Source of the DNA: Nitrososphaera sp.
GTDB lineage: Archaea > Thermoproteota > Nitrososphaeria > Nitrososphaerales > Nitrososphaeraceae
Length of the DNA stretch: 64,000 nucleotides
NCBI GenBank assembly: GCA_039938515.1
Contig: JBDUUL010000024.1
Span: 248,001 to 312,000, forward strand
Direction of reading: 5' to 3'
Shown: piece after piece, positions 23,851-32,039 of the stretch
How positions within the stretch are numbered: the stretch's first letter is position 1
Layout of the letters: each line of letters opens with the position of its first letter
Notes under the pieces: generated by a model
The model's database searches: none
Seen by the model: only the letters and a program-made list of their open reading frames with translations
What the model was told of the DNA's origin: nothing
Position numbers and translations under genes: made by a program

Positions 23851-25065
23851 TTGGTAGACAGAAAGCTTGCTATGGCCGGTGCGGCGATATTTGCCATAGC
23901 GCTGGTGCTTGCCGCTGTTCTGCTTTCCGGCGGGATGCGCCAGGGTTCCCATCCCGCTAATCAAACCGTCGTGCAGAGTGCATCAAATGCAAGCAACGGC
24001 ACCAAGACTGCCGCGGTGGAAAGCAAACCCGTAGAAAAAACCCCGATTAGCGCAGTATCTGCTCCGCCTGCAGCGGCAGTGGTCCAGCGCTGGGTGGCTC
24101 AGTATAATGCCGAGCAGAACCTTGGAACAGTAAACGCGGAGTATTCTGCGGAGGCAGACCACTCAAGTGGCGAGCTGTACTCCAACGTTTCAAGATTTTT
24201 GCAGTCAAGCTCGGCGGATCAGGCGATAATTGGATATGTGCACTGGCAGGGCACTCCCGAGAATGATTCCGTGATTCTGCCTGTAAGCCCGCAGGCAGTG
24301 TCAGTGGTTTACAATATCCCGAGTTTCCCCGACGTGCCACCGGGGCTTAAGCTTGACGCGCAAACGTTGGGGCGAATTCTCACCGGCAACATCACCTACT
24401 GGGACGACAACAGCATCAAATCACCAAATCCAGGCGCCAATCTTCCGCACCAAAAGATTGTAGTCGTGCGCTACAACGGGAATACTAGTTCCACCGGTAT
24501 GCTGATGAGCTACATCAGCAATGGAACATCGGAGAAGGAGGTAAGGTGGGTCGAGCCCAGCGTTGGAGTGGCGGATACCCAGACCCTGGCCTCCACCGTA
24601 CAGCAGACGCCATATTCCATCGGGTACGCGGATTTTGCGTACGCGTTGCAGGCCAAGATGACTTTTGCATCGCTAAAAAATTCGGATGGCGAGTACGTTT
24701 TGCCAACGACAGAGTCCATCAGGCAATCGATAATGACCGGTGCAGTTGGCTCAAATTCGTCGGGTCCCGCGAATGAAAATTCAACTGCCTTGCAGGCAGG
24801 AAGCGTTCCACCGGGTATTGACGCAACGCGATTTGGCAACGGGTCATACCCCGTAGTGGGGCTGTACTACGCAATGTTTGAAAACTCGACGGGCGGGAAT
24901 AGCACGAGTGCAAACAGCACCAGAGCTGCGGCTGTCGATTTTGGGAAATGGATGGTAGGCACAGAGGGCCAGCGAATACTGCGTGACGTCCAGTACCCGT
25001 CTGTTCTGGATAGCACGGTACTAAGGTCGTACATCACAAAGGAAGGATTTCTGCAAGCCCACTAG
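23851..25065 (+). CDS. pstS: Phosphate-binding protein PstS-like, membrane-anchored
   Basis: The 404-residue protein has an N-terminal hydrophobic anchor (residues about 8-28) with no lipobox Cys, a Ser/Ala/Asn-rich linker, then a periplasmic-binding fold with PstS-like landmarks: VVYNIPS, LTGNITYWDD, VVVRYNGNTSSTG and a SIGYADFAYAL strand. PstS binds phosphate outside the membrane and delivers it to PstCAB. No pstC, pstA or pstB lies near, so it is an orphan copy or serves another function. TTG 23851 follows a TATA-like ttaataatt; ATG 23872 is an alternative. It has many N-x-S/T sites. Confidence 0.83.
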   Translation: MVDRKLAMAGAAIFAIALVLAAVLLSGGMRQGSHPANQTVVQSASNASNGTKTAAVESKPVEKTPISAVSAPPAAAVVQRWVAQYNAEQNLGTVNAEYSAEADHSSGELYSNVSRFLQSSSADQAIIGYVHWQGTPENDSVILPVSPQAVSVVYNIPSFPDVPPGLKLDAQTLGRILTGNITYWDDNSIKSPNPGANLPHQKIVVVRYNGNTSSTGMLMSYISNGTSEKEVRWVEPSVGVADTQTLASTVQQTPYSIGYADFAYALQAKMTFASLKNSDGEYVLPTTESIRQSIMTGAVGSNSSGPANENSTALQAGSVPPGIDATRFGNGSYPVVGLYYAMFENSTGGNSTSANSTRAAAVDFGKWMVGTEGQRILRDVQYPSVLDSTVLRSYITKEGFLQAH

Positions 25066-25086
25066 GACCGTATGCGGATTCTCTGC

Positions 25087-25404
25087 TTATCCGGATTCGC
25101 GCCTTGCAGCAGTCCTTGAAAGCTCTTGATCGAGTGAGCGCAGGACTGTCCACGCACCGGAGCCAAAAATATGCTGCAGCGCAACTTCAACTTCCCTGCG
25201 CGATATCGGTTTCGTGCCTGTCAGCGAGATCCGAAAGTCCTGCTCAAGCTGGCGCCATGCCGCAAGCCTCGAATATTCCCCAAACATCTTTAGCGCCTCG
25301 TTAAGGGCGGCCCGGATGTCACCGGCCGCTTCGCTGGCGCTGCCCTGCCGGGCAATAACACGAATATTATCCTCATTCGCGTCGGGTCTGCTGCACGCGG
25401 CCAT
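25087..25404 (-). CDS. Small helical protein of a paralogous thaumarchaeal family (output-domain-like)
   Basis: The 105-residue protein contains a domain shared with those at 25915, 29871 and the C-terminus of 52044-52928: a first helix, then FRISL, a P-[IL]-x-R-x-EV segment, an AL-x3-FG turn and a last helix. ATG 25404 is about 30 bases after a TATA-like gttttagag. It resembles the stand-alone output domains that thaumarchaea attach to sensors (NOD type), but this is a tentative match. Function unknown. Confidence 0.6.
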   Translation of the reverse strand: MAACSRPDANEDNIRVIARQGSASEAAGDIRAALNEALKMFGEYSRLAAWRQLEQDFRISLTGTKPISRREVEVALQHIFGSGAWTVLRSLDQELSRTAARRESG

Positions 25405-25537
25405 CCTTGCAGTGATCTATCACTGGTGACTCTAAAACATCTGTTGTTTTTGGGAATACTGCAGCAAATTAATGGACAAAAAAGGCGCGGGCTCGTCCGG
25501 CCGTGCTATGCCGGCTTTGGTCCTCAGAGACGCCGGT

Positions 25538-25684
25538 CTAGTATGAATGCATTTCGAGCTTGTGCAGCTTGACTTCTCTCTTTGACTCGAAGGCTCTCCC
25601 GCAAGTACCGCACTGCCACTGCATGCGGCCAAACGGGACGTCTGGGAACAGTAGATTGTTAAACTTTAGAGCAGATTGATTCAT
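25538..25684 (-). CDS. C2H2 zinc-finger microprotein
   Basis: The 48-residue protein is a single classical finger: Cys25-x2-Cys28-x12-His41-x4-His46 with Phe and Leu at the hydrophobic positions (GRAFESKREVKLHKLEMH). ATG 25684 is 27 bases after a TATA-like aataaatag, so it is leaderless. It probably binds DNA, RNA or protein. Confidence 0.75.
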   Translation of the reverse strand: MNQSALKFNNLLFPDVPFGRMQWQCGTCGRAFESKREVKLHKLEMHSY

Positions 25685-25829
25685 GGCCGACCAATGAAAC
25701 TCGATTCTATTTATTCTTGCGATGACCTATTCAAGAAGTATTTTCTAGACCGCGAGCCTGAATTATTTTGAAAAAGGCAAACTAGTCGCATGGCTGCCCC
25801 TTGTTTAAAAAACGATTGACGAATATTTC

Positions 25830-25853
25830 ACGTGTATGTAATTCCTTACACGT
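25830..25853. repeat. Short inverted repeat in intergenic region
   Basis: ACGTGTA (25830-25836) and TACACGT (25847-25853) pair perfectly with a 10-base spacer. It lies about 60 bases upstream of the gene at 25915, a position suited to an operator, but a 7-base dyad alone can be chance. Confidence 0.3.
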
Positions 25854-25914
25854 ACGCTGAGATTATTGTCATGACACGCTAAAGTGCCCGTAATTCGGGA
25901 ACGATAAATTCTGT

Positions 25915-26235
25915 ATGGAAACCGGCTCAGATAAACATTCAAACGCTCCGCGTCTAAATCCAGCGGATCCTGTCAAGGTCGCCCTGGACTATGCGCTCGG
26001 CGAGATTCTAGAGCCGACTGTCAAGGCATCGGTGCTTTACCATTTCGGCCATAGGTACAGGATTTCTCTAAACGACAGGCAGCCCCTGCTGAGAGACGAG
26101 GTGGATTATGCGCTTCGCCAATTCTTTGGCGACGGGGCGACGCTTTTCATGTCAAAGTTTGACAGGAAATATTTCGAGCTGACAAGCTCGCCGCCCGAAA
26201 GGAGCAGTCTCAGAAGGTCTGCACTTGCCGAGTAA
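25915..26235 (+). CDS. Small helical protein of the paralogous output-domain-like family
   Basis: The 106-residue protein is the closest relative of the one at 25087-25404: RYRISL, a PLLRDEV segment and ALRQFFGDGA align without gaps, although the two genes are on opposite strands 0.5 kb apart. This suggests local duplication and inversion. No catalytic residues are evident. It could dimerise or bind a partner of a sensor protein. Confidence 0.65.
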   Translation: METGSDKHSNAPRLNPADPVKVALDYALGEILEPTVKASVLYHFGHRYRISLNDRQPLLRDEVDYALRQFFGDGATLFMSKFDRKYFELTSSPPERSSLRRSALAE

Positions 26236-26278
26236 TGACTGAGCCGCGCGGTTCAGATTTTGGATTGCACCAATCGTG

Positions 26279-26677
26279 CTAGAGACTGGGCGACTTGTCC
26301 CTTACAACAGCAAGGCCTTCGTCATGCTCGCCGGAGTCGGACTGACTTGAAGCGCCGGCGATCTGCGACACTTCAAGTGCAAATTTTTCCAAGTGACGCA
26401 CAGCCTGAAAGTCGTTGTTTAGCCTATACATGCTGGTCTTGCCTATCTTTCTGCTGATGTAGATAAGCTGCATTGACTCCAGGTTAGGGAGTTCTCTGAA
26501 AATTGTCCGAAATGATAGCCCAGTCTTTTTCGCAATCTCGCCTGGCGAGTAGTCAAACTCCTTGTGATCGAGGAAAAAGTCCAGTATCTGGGAAACTGCC
26601 CTCGAGGAAAACACGTTTGAAAGAGCCCCGTCGTATCCTATTTCTTGCGAATCAGGGTCGGAATTATCAGCGCTCAA
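26279..26677 (-). CDS. Winged-helix transcriptional regulator
   Basis: The 132-residue protein has a clear winged helix (residues about 25-95): SQILDFFLDHKEF, GEIAKKTGLSFRTIFRELPNLES and a wing IGKTSMYRLN. Acidic tails flank it. It belongs to the small archaeal HTH class that includes MarR/ArsR relatives. The next gene, divergent at 26802, is a membrane-bound winged-helix protein and could be its target. Confidence 0.75.
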   Translation of the reverse strand: MSADNSDPDSQEIGYDGALSNVFSSRAVSQILDFFLDHKEFDYSPGEIAKKTGLSFRTIFRELPNLESMQLIYISRKIGKTSMYRLNNDFQAVRHLEKFALEVSQIAGASSQSDSGEHDEGLAVVRDKSPSL

Positions 26678-26801
26678 TAGCAGTATTAGTCATTCGGACA
26701 TATTTGTGCTTTTCTAGAGTAAAAAAGATACACTCGTAGCAGCATAATATACGCTTTGTACTGATAAAAAAAATAAATAATACTTTAGCTCACTTGGTTC
26801 C

Positions 26802-27512
26802 ATGAACACCTTTGAAGTGGCCGTGCTTCGGGTTCTTGTGAAAAGGCATGCGCCGCTGAGGGTCGCCGCCCTTGTTGGCGGTTTTCCAGACAGCTGCGAA
26901 GATGGCGTGCTGTCAGCTATTTCGAATCTGCAGCTGGTGGGCTTTCTGCAGATTAGCGAGTTTTCACCGACTGGCCAAATCTCGATTATTCCTTCAAGAA
27001 AGACTGAGGCGTTGAGGATAGTGAACTCTGAACGTGTACTTGAAAGCGAAAGCGTCATTGACGACAATTACTGCAGAGGCTTGGAGCCGTGGGTCACAGG
27101 CGTCCAGCCCGCCGTAGGGGCAGCATCCAGCAGGGTCTCAAAAAAGCCGGGCCCGTTAAAACACGCCATAGTTGCCATGGCTTCTCAGCGAGCCAGAAGC
27201 GCCTCCGTTGCATTTGTTCTTGCCTTTGGGATTGTAGGTATGCTGATGGTTGGCGGAGGTACGCAGTTTGCGCAGAGTCCTGTCCAGCAGCCTGTGGCAT
27301 CTCAAAATCTCCAGCAGGTGCCCCCTGTAACACAGGCCGACGCGGCAGGCAATGGGGGCCACGTTGTGTTCCTGAGGTTTGAAGAAGCCACTCCCGGCAG
27401 CCTGCTCATAACATACTCCAATCATAGAGTTTTGGTCGTTGAAACTTGGAGCAACTCTAGCATGACTTTTGCGACGTATGTAGATACGCCCCATAGGCTG
27501 CCACAGGAATGA
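26802..27512 (+). CDS. Membrane-anchored winged-helix protein with extracytoplasmic domain
   Basis: The first 80 residues form a winged-helix-like cytosolic domain (FEVAVLRVLVKR, CEDGVLSAISNLQLVGFLQ, a wing IIPSRKTEALRI). A single transmembrane helix lies at about residues 130-152 (FVLAFGIVGMLMVG). The last 80 residues are a Gln/Pro linker and a small beta-rich domain outside the membrane (GHVVFLRFEEATPGSLLITY). This is a one-component design in which an outside signal could act on DNA. TATA-like aaataaataat lies 27 bases before the ATG. Confidence 0.65.
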   Translation: MNTFEVAVLRVLVKRHAPLRVAALVGGFPDSCEDGVLSAISNLQLVGFLQISEFSPTGQISIIPSRKTEALRIVNSERVLESESVIDDNYCRGLEPWVTGVQPAVGAASSRVSKKPGPLKHAIVAMASQRARSASVAFVLAFGIVGMLMVGGGTQFAQSPVQQPVASQNLQQVPPVTQADAAGNGGHVVFLRFEEATPGSLLITYSNHRVLVVETWSNSSMTFATYVDTPHRLPQE

Positions 27513-27588
27513 CAACAATTCGGGCCAAATGCCAGACTGCAAAAATCATGTAGACAGCCGAAAGGAATGGAACCAGGTCCGCCGCCAT
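27457..27588 (-). CDS. Possible small membrane peptide
   Basis: ATG 27588 opens 43 codons with one hydrophobic stretch (SAVYMIFAVWHLARIVVIPVAA). It overlaps the 3' end of the membrane-anchored winged-helix gene on the other strand by 56 bases. A 24-residue hydrophobic frame with no start codon (VLLAAFAFAALLGIVILA) lies just upstream of it, after the VOC gene. Both may be chance or remnants. Confidence 0.25.
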   Translation of the reverse strand: MAADLVPFLSAVYMIFAVWHLARIVVIPVAAYGAYLHTSQKSC

Positions 27589-27681
27589 TACTTAGAACCG
27601 AGGGTGCCTCATAGCCAAGATCACAATTCCCAAGAGAGCTGCGAACGCAAACGCCGCCAGAAGAACTCAGGCGCCGGCTGT

Positions 27682-28191
27682 CTAGCCCGCTGGCTTTCTC
27701 CAGAATTGCTCGTAGCTGTGTGAATAGAGCTCGACGATGTTTCCAAAGGGGTCTTCGCAGTAGCAAATCTTTTTTCCCGAGCCCCCCACAAGTTCAAGCG
27801 CGGCAGTCCTTCTCTTGCCGCCGCTTGATGCGATTTTTTCGGCAAGCAAGTCGACATCTTGAGCTGTTATTGCAAGGTGAAAAAACCCAGTTTTCCAGTA
27901 CTCGAAATTGTCGTCTGCCGGCCTCCGTTCGGCCTTCGGCTCGACAAACTTGAAGAGCTCGACGCCGGTGCCATTTTCGGATATCATGTGACAGATCCAA
28001 AAGCTGCCAAGTTTTGGGCCAAATACGCTGCTTACTGTCCGGGCCAGCTCGGCAGGAGTGTCGCCACCGCCTAGGGCTGATACGAGCACAGGCTCCCTCA
28101 GGACTGCCATGCCGAGGACGTCCCTGTACCACCCCATGGCCCGAAAAATGTCAGTCACCGATATGCCCACGTGGTTGAGCAGCCCCGCCAC
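27682..28191 (-). CDS. Glyoxalase/VOC-superfamily protein
   Basis: The 169-residue protein has two beta-alpha-beta-beta-beta units: NHVGISVTDIFRAMGWYRDVLGMAV at the N-terminus and GFFHLAITAQDVDLLAEKI later. Putative metal residues are His8, a Glu in the middle (GVELFKF), His in FFHLA and Glu near the C-terminus (NIVELYSH). It might be a glyoxalase, dioxygenase or epimerase-like enzyme; the substrate is unknown. Confidence 0.85.
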   Translation of the reverse strand: MAGLLNHVGISVTDIFRAMGWYRDVLGMAVLREPVLVSALGGGDTPAELARTVSSVFGPKLGSFWICHMISENGTGVELFKFVEPKAERRPADDNFEYWKTGFFHLAITAQDVDLLAEKIASSGGKRRTAALELVGGSGKKICYCEDPFGNIVELYSHSYEQFWRKPAG

Positions 28192-28247
28192 GTTTTTCCA
28201 AGTTACCGAGGCAGTATAAAAGCGCGGCCTAGACCTGACGGTCCGAA

Positions 28248-28364
28248 TCAGGTGTAACTTGACTTTGGTTCAGTTCTTTGCTGCCAGCATTCAGGACAAA
28301 AGTTTCCTTCGTCCTGGAAGATCTGCGCCTCCCTGATCTCGCACTGGTCGCAGAGGTCGAGCAT
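28248..28364 (-). CDS. Zinc-ribbon microprotein
   Basis: A 38-residue protein with CDQC at residues 5-8 and CPEC at 23-26. ATG 28364 is 27 bases after a TATA-like atttaata, so it is leaderless. The spacing of 14 residues between Cys pairs fits one treble-clef or rubredoxin-like knuckle. Function is unknown. Confidence 0.65.
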   Translation of the reverse strand: MLDLCDQCEIREAQIFQDEGNFCPECWQQRTEPKSSYT

Positions 28365-28520
28365 TTCACCTGTTATTGCCGCTACATGGTATTAAATGGT
28401 AAGGTGAGCGGGGCGATTCTATCTAGAGTCAGGTAGTTTCAGGCTGCGGCACCATTGAAGTTTCCCTCTGGAATGAGTATGTTAAATACCGCTTCCAAGC
28501 TATGATATTGATAGTTCTAC

Positions 28521-29540
28521 TTGGCGGGAACGGGTTCGAAAAAGGCTATCTATGCCGCGCTTTTTGGCAATCTGGCGATAGCCATCGCAAAGTTTGTTGC
28601 AGCGATATTTAGCGGAAGCGCTGCGATGTGGGCAGAGACTTATCACTCGATTTCAGACACTTTCAACCAGGTGCTCCTGCTTATCGGGATCAAGACAAGC
28701 ACCAAGTCGGCAACGGAGCGCCACCCCTTCGGCTACGGCAAGGAGCAGTTCTTCTGGTCATTTCTAGTTGCGACAATGATGTTCGGGATCTCTGGCATAC
28801 TGGCGCTTGAGCAGGGCGCAAGTTCGCTTATGTCAGGGATACACCAGCTGCAAAACCCGACGCTGAGTTATCTCATTCTGGCAATATCAGCCGGCTTCGA
28901 AGGCAACGCGCTGCGCGTGGGCCTGAGCCTGTTCAAAGAGACCATTGAAGCGAGGGGTCAGAAAATGACCTTCGGCTCGGTAGCCGAAGAATTTCGCGAG
29001 AGCAAGGACCCGTCACTTCTCACGGTCATAATCGAGGACACCGCTGCTCTTATTGGAATTGCAATAGCAGCCGGGGGGATATTCCTATCCGAGACTACTG
29101 GAAATACGATGTACGACGCGTTCAGCTCGCTTGCAATCGGCGCGCTGCTGATGGTCTTTGCATTTATCCTTGCCAGGGAAAACAAGAACCTGCTTGTTGG
29201 TGAGGCGATTTCGCGGAAGGACTACAAGCGGGTTGCGGAGCATGTCCTCCAGATTCCGGAGGTAAATCGGATAGTGAGCATGCGGACGATGCACTTTGCT
29301 CCCCAGGACGTTCTTATCGCCATGGAGGTAAACCTCAGGGACGGGCTTGATACGGACAGGATTGAAGTCGTGATAGACCGAATAGAACAGAAAGTAAAGC
29401 AGGCGCTTCCGTACGTAAACCTCTCCAAGGTTTACATTGAACTCGAGCAAGACAGTTGCCCCACCGATTTTAGGCTCCAGAGGGACGGGAGAAAGAGCAG
29501 GTCACCCACGGGGGCGGGCGATACGGGCAGCGTAATTTAA
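28521..29540 (+). CDS. Cation diffusion facilitator (CDF) family transporter
   Basis: The 339-residue protein has six membrane segments and CDF metal-site motifs: HSISDTFNQ in helix II and DTAALIGIA in helix V, followed by a cytoplasmic ferredoxin-like C-terminal domain (about residues 220-310). The pair in helix II reads H-x3-D, and helix V has D-x-A, so it probably exports Zn, Fe or Mn by proton exchange. The start is TTG 28521. The short zinc-ribbon gene on the other strand overlaps its last codon. Confidence 0.9.
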   Translation: MAGTGSKKAIYAALFGNLAIAIAKFVAAIFSGSAAMWAETYHSISDTFNQVLLLIGIKTSTKSATERHPFGYGKEQFFWSFLVATMMFGISGILALEQGASSLMSGIHQLQNPTLSYLILAISAGFEGNALRVGLSLFKETIEARGQKMTFGSVAEEFRESKDPSLLTVIIEDTAALIGIAIAAGGIFLSETTGNTMYDAFSSLAIGALLMVFAFILARENKNLLVGEAISRKDYKRVAEHVLQIPEVNRIVSMRTMHFAPQDVLIAMEVNLRDGLDTDRIEVVIDRIEQKVKQALPYVNLSKVYIELEQDSCPTDFRLQRDGRKSRSPTGAGDTGSVI

Positions 29541-29653
29541 TCGGCCAGCTGCAGTTCCTGAACGCAAAAGTTACAGTATATCGTGTGCTTGAAACCGGCG
29601 TAAACCTCGACTGCGGCCTTGCCGCACGGGCACTTGACCAGAACCTTTGTCAT
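29537..29653 (-). CDS. Zinc-ribbon microprotein
   Basis: A 38-residue protein with CPC at residues 8-10 and CNFC at 27-30. The first knuckle has only one residue between the Cys. Its stop codon lies within the last codons of the convergent CDF gene. Pairing with a metal exporter may be accidental. Confidence 0.55.
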   Translation of the reverse strand: MTKVLVKCPCGKAAVEVYAGFKHTIYCNFCVQELQLAD

Positions 29654-29870
29654 GGTTCCACCAGGACGACTCCTGTCCTCGCTGAAAAATTCCTGACCAA
29701 CCAAAGCTATCTACCGAGAAGCTCAAGACGGCAGTAGATAAGCGGCATGTCCATGCATTGGCTGGTCCCGGAGGATTCAAAGGAAGCTGGCAGGGGAGGA
29801 TGGAGTGACCCTTTTTTTAGTTTGCAATTGCTTTACAGTTCATTTTGACGAATTTCCGTAGTGTCCGCTG

Positions 29871-30272
29871 GTGGAAAAGGAGCCCTACCACCGTGTACGT
29901 ATTTGCTCCTTACAGAATCTCGAATATTGTCATGCTCTCATAGTAGCTTTCCAAGTGCAGAACCAGCGTTCAGAAAAGGCGCAGCGCTACCCGGCAAATG
30001 GTGGTGAAGCCCCCGGCGCGAGATCCACTGTCGGATTGCATGGTTCAGATTCAATTTTTCCGCTTGCATTTCATCTTGTTATGGACAAAGTCGGTGCCGA
30101 CCTAAAGAATGACCTGATCGGCAGGCTGAAGGAGCAGGGCCTGCAATTTGACTCGACTGACAACCCGCGAATGACTCTCCAGGAACTCGAGACGGGCCTG
30201 AATAAACTGCTTGGCGTCGGGTCAGACCTGATAATAAAGTATATTGAAGCAGAGATCCAGAGGCTTTCTTGA
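29871..30272 (+). CDS. Output-domain-like paralogue, start uncertain
   Basis: The last 75 residues (from PLAFHLVMDKVG) match the family of 25087 and 25915: a first helix, MTLQELETGLNKLLGVGSD and a last helix. The 55 residues before them, reached from GTG 29871, have no counterpart and unusual composition, so TTG 30036 may be the real start and would give 78 residues. It is convergent with a Cys-rich gene. Function is unknown. Confidence 0.5.
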   Translation: MEKEPYHRVRICSLQNLEYCHALIVAFQVQNQRSEKAQRYPANGGEAPGARSTVGLHGSDSIFPLAFHLVMDKVGADLKNDLIGRLKEQGLQFDSTDNPRMTLQELETGLNKLLGVGSDLIIKYIEAEIQRLS

Positions 30273-30275
30273 CCG

Positions 30276-30461
30276 CTAGCCGGCAGCCTTTCTCCCAAGC
30301 ACTTCCTCGGCTTCAACCCGCGCAAGGATGGAAAACGTATCCTCGAGCTCGCAGCACTCGCATTTTTCAAGAATGCAGGTTTTGCGCGATTCATGTCCGC
30401 AAATGTGGCACTTGCAATGAAAGAGCTCCTGCGAGTTCATAATTACAGTCTGTGCAGCCAT
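30276..30461 (-). CDS. Cys-rich zinc microprotein linked to a response regulator
   Basis: The 61-residue protein has the pattern C-x-C-x2-C, seven residues, C, four residues, C-x-C-C-x-LED. The protein at 61360-61512 has identical spacing. Both genes sit beside a response regulator, here downstream of the one at 30551-31096 with a 89-base gap on the same strand. It likely binds one or two zinc ions or a metal cluster. It may be the target or partner of the receiver. Confidence 0.65.
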   Translation of the reverse strand: MAAQTVIMNSQELFHCKCHICGHESRKTCILEKCECCELEDTFSILARVEAEEVLGRKAAG

Positions 30462-30550
30462 GCCATTGGCTAAACTAGCAGGTGCTTATTACCAGCTTGA
30501 AATCTTGTGCAGGTAGTTTCTTAGCTAAGACACGGATGCGGGGTTTCATT

Positions 30551-31096
30551 TTATGGGCTGTCGATACGCATGCGGCCAGCCGGAGTCAGTGCGAGCTGCC
30601 TAGGGTCGCTGGCTTCCTTCTTTACTCTTGCCTCCGCATATTCCTGGTCTTTTGCAAGTGGTGACTCGATTTCGCGCCTTATAGTTTCCGCGAGCGATGA
30701 AATAGTAACGGGCTTGCGCACAAAACAGCTCACCTTTATCTTGGGAAAAACTCGTCTGAATTCGTCATAATAGATTTCAAACGCCGTGATAAAGCAAACC
30801 CTCAATTTCTCGTCCCTTGACCTCAGCTCCCTGAAAAGCTGAAAGCCGTTCATGTCTGGCATGTTAATGTCGAGCAGCGCCAGTTCATATTTGCCCGGCG
30901 CCTTGAAACTGTCCAGTGCATCATGCGGGTCGTTGTACACATCTACCTGAAACCCTTCGCGTTCGAGCCCGCGCTTTAGGACGGCAGTGATGTCAGTCTC
31001 GTCATCGACTATCAGGATCCGCTTCCCTCCATTTTGCCCTGTACTGTTGTCCAACTTGTCGTCAACACCGGTCAAAATTGTCGGTAAAGCGTTCAA
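30551..31096 (-). CDS. Response regulator receiver protein
   Basis: A single receiver domain (residues about 25-145): acidic pair DD at 31-32, phospho-acceptor Asp76 in LLDINMPDMNGF, Thr/Lys switch region CFITAF and VRKP. A 35-residue tail follows with no output domain. The stretch EIYYDEFR-VFPKIKVSCFV is almost identical to that of the regulator at 61619, so they are recent paralogues. It must act by protein contact, possibly with the Cys-rich product next door. Confidence 0.93.
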   Translation of the reverse strand: MNALPTILTGVDDKLDNSTGQNGGKRILIVDDETDITAVLKRGLEREGFQVDVYNDPHDALDSFKAPGKYELALLDINMPDMNGFQLFRELRSRDEKLRVCFITAFEIYYDEFRRVFPKIKVSCFVRKPVTISSLAETIRREIESPLAKDQEYAEARVKKEASDPRQLALTPAGRMRIDSP

Positions 31097-31165
31097 AATA
31101 TCGCTTAAGAGGGTTGTCGTCGATTATTCTTCCAGATATTTCTTAGCCCCGTCAGTCCTTAGCTT

Positions 31166-31663
31166 TCAGATTCCTGTCGGCCCCCCGTGAAAGTTGCGAC
31201 GATGGGCGTCAAGTGACCTTGCATCCAGGAATGTTGCATTGCACATGTCGCAGCTATAACCAGCAGGCGCTTCGTAGTTTGGAGATGTTTTTTCGATCGC
31301 TATAGGCGACGACGAGCCGCCTTGTGACATATTTTCGGCCTGCGGTGCCGGCTCGTATCGGATGGTCTGCTTGCCGATGCCAAGGTCTTGGTTTGATTTT
31401 TCTCCGTGAACTAGCGCCGAATTTGGTTTGCCCTCTATTATTTCCCGGCCGTGCAAAAGCTGCTCCTTGGAAAGATTGAGCACGATATTACCTGTGGCGC
31501 TTTCTTTGTGCTCCACGGCCGACCTAGGAATCCTGAACTGCTCTTCTTTTAATAGGCCTTTGCTGTGAACGAGCAGGAACTCGCCATCACTCCCCCTGAG
31601 TTGACCTATCTTCTGACCGTCAGACGAAATGACATCCGCCGATTTTTCAAACCCTGAATTCAT
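31166..31663 (-). CDS. PRC-barrel-like / C2H2 zinc-finger fusion protein
   Basis: Residues about 8-50 (DVISSDGQKIGQLRG, FLLVHSKGLLKEEQFRIPRSAV) look like a PRC-barrel-type beta domain. A flexible linker follows, then a classic C2H2 finger at residues about 137-160: CDMC, 12 residues, H-x3-H. The same N-terminal domain occurs fused to membrane helices at 60341. It is upstream of the response regulator on the same strand, 69 bases away, and may belong to the same unit. Function is unknown. Confidence 0.65.
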   Translation of the reverse strand: MNSGFEKSADVISSDGQKIGQLRGSDGEFLLVHSKGLLKEEQFRIPRSAVEHKESATGNIVLNLSKEQLLHGREIIEGKPNSALVHGEKSNQDLGIGKQTIRYEPAPQAENMSQGGSSSPIAIEKTSPNYEAPAGYSCDMCNATFLDARSLDAHRRNFHGGPTGI

Positions 31664-32039
31664 ATTGCCTCGAGCTTTGACGCGCTACAAGGCGTAAAAG
31701 GGTGCCATTCCTTTCCAGTTGAAGCTCGGGAGCTTTTGCCAAATGATAACGAGAATGTTGAGCAGAGCCCCGAAATTACTAAATTATTGCGAGTTCAGCT
31801 GAACAAGCGTCAATACTTTGATGGATTTGGCAAGTAAATCGTAATTTAAATCCAGAGCCATGCGGCAAAAGCTTTTCTCGCCCAGTGAGCTCCTCAATTC
31901 TAGCCGCGCCTAGCGCACTATATTTGCCTCAAGGCAATAAAATGCGTCCTTCCAGCACGCCATCGAAGATTACAACCAGTTATTCTTTCTGGTATATTCT
32001 TATACTAGATGCTTCTACCCGCACGGTGCGTAGAGGAGC
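31664..32039. other. Long promoter region of the giant surface-protein gene
   Basis: No gene seen. It has AT-rich patches (aatttaaatcc at about 31840, cttatacta at about 31999) that may be TATA boxes, and the second is 35 bases before the expected transcription start. A purine-rich gaggag stands directly before ATG 32040 and could be a ribosome-binding site, unusual in this mostly leaderless window. Confidence 0.45.

Noticed and set aside
25862-25905. CCCG/CGGG mini-dyad before the gene at 25915
   Set aside because: Four-base arms are expected by chance.
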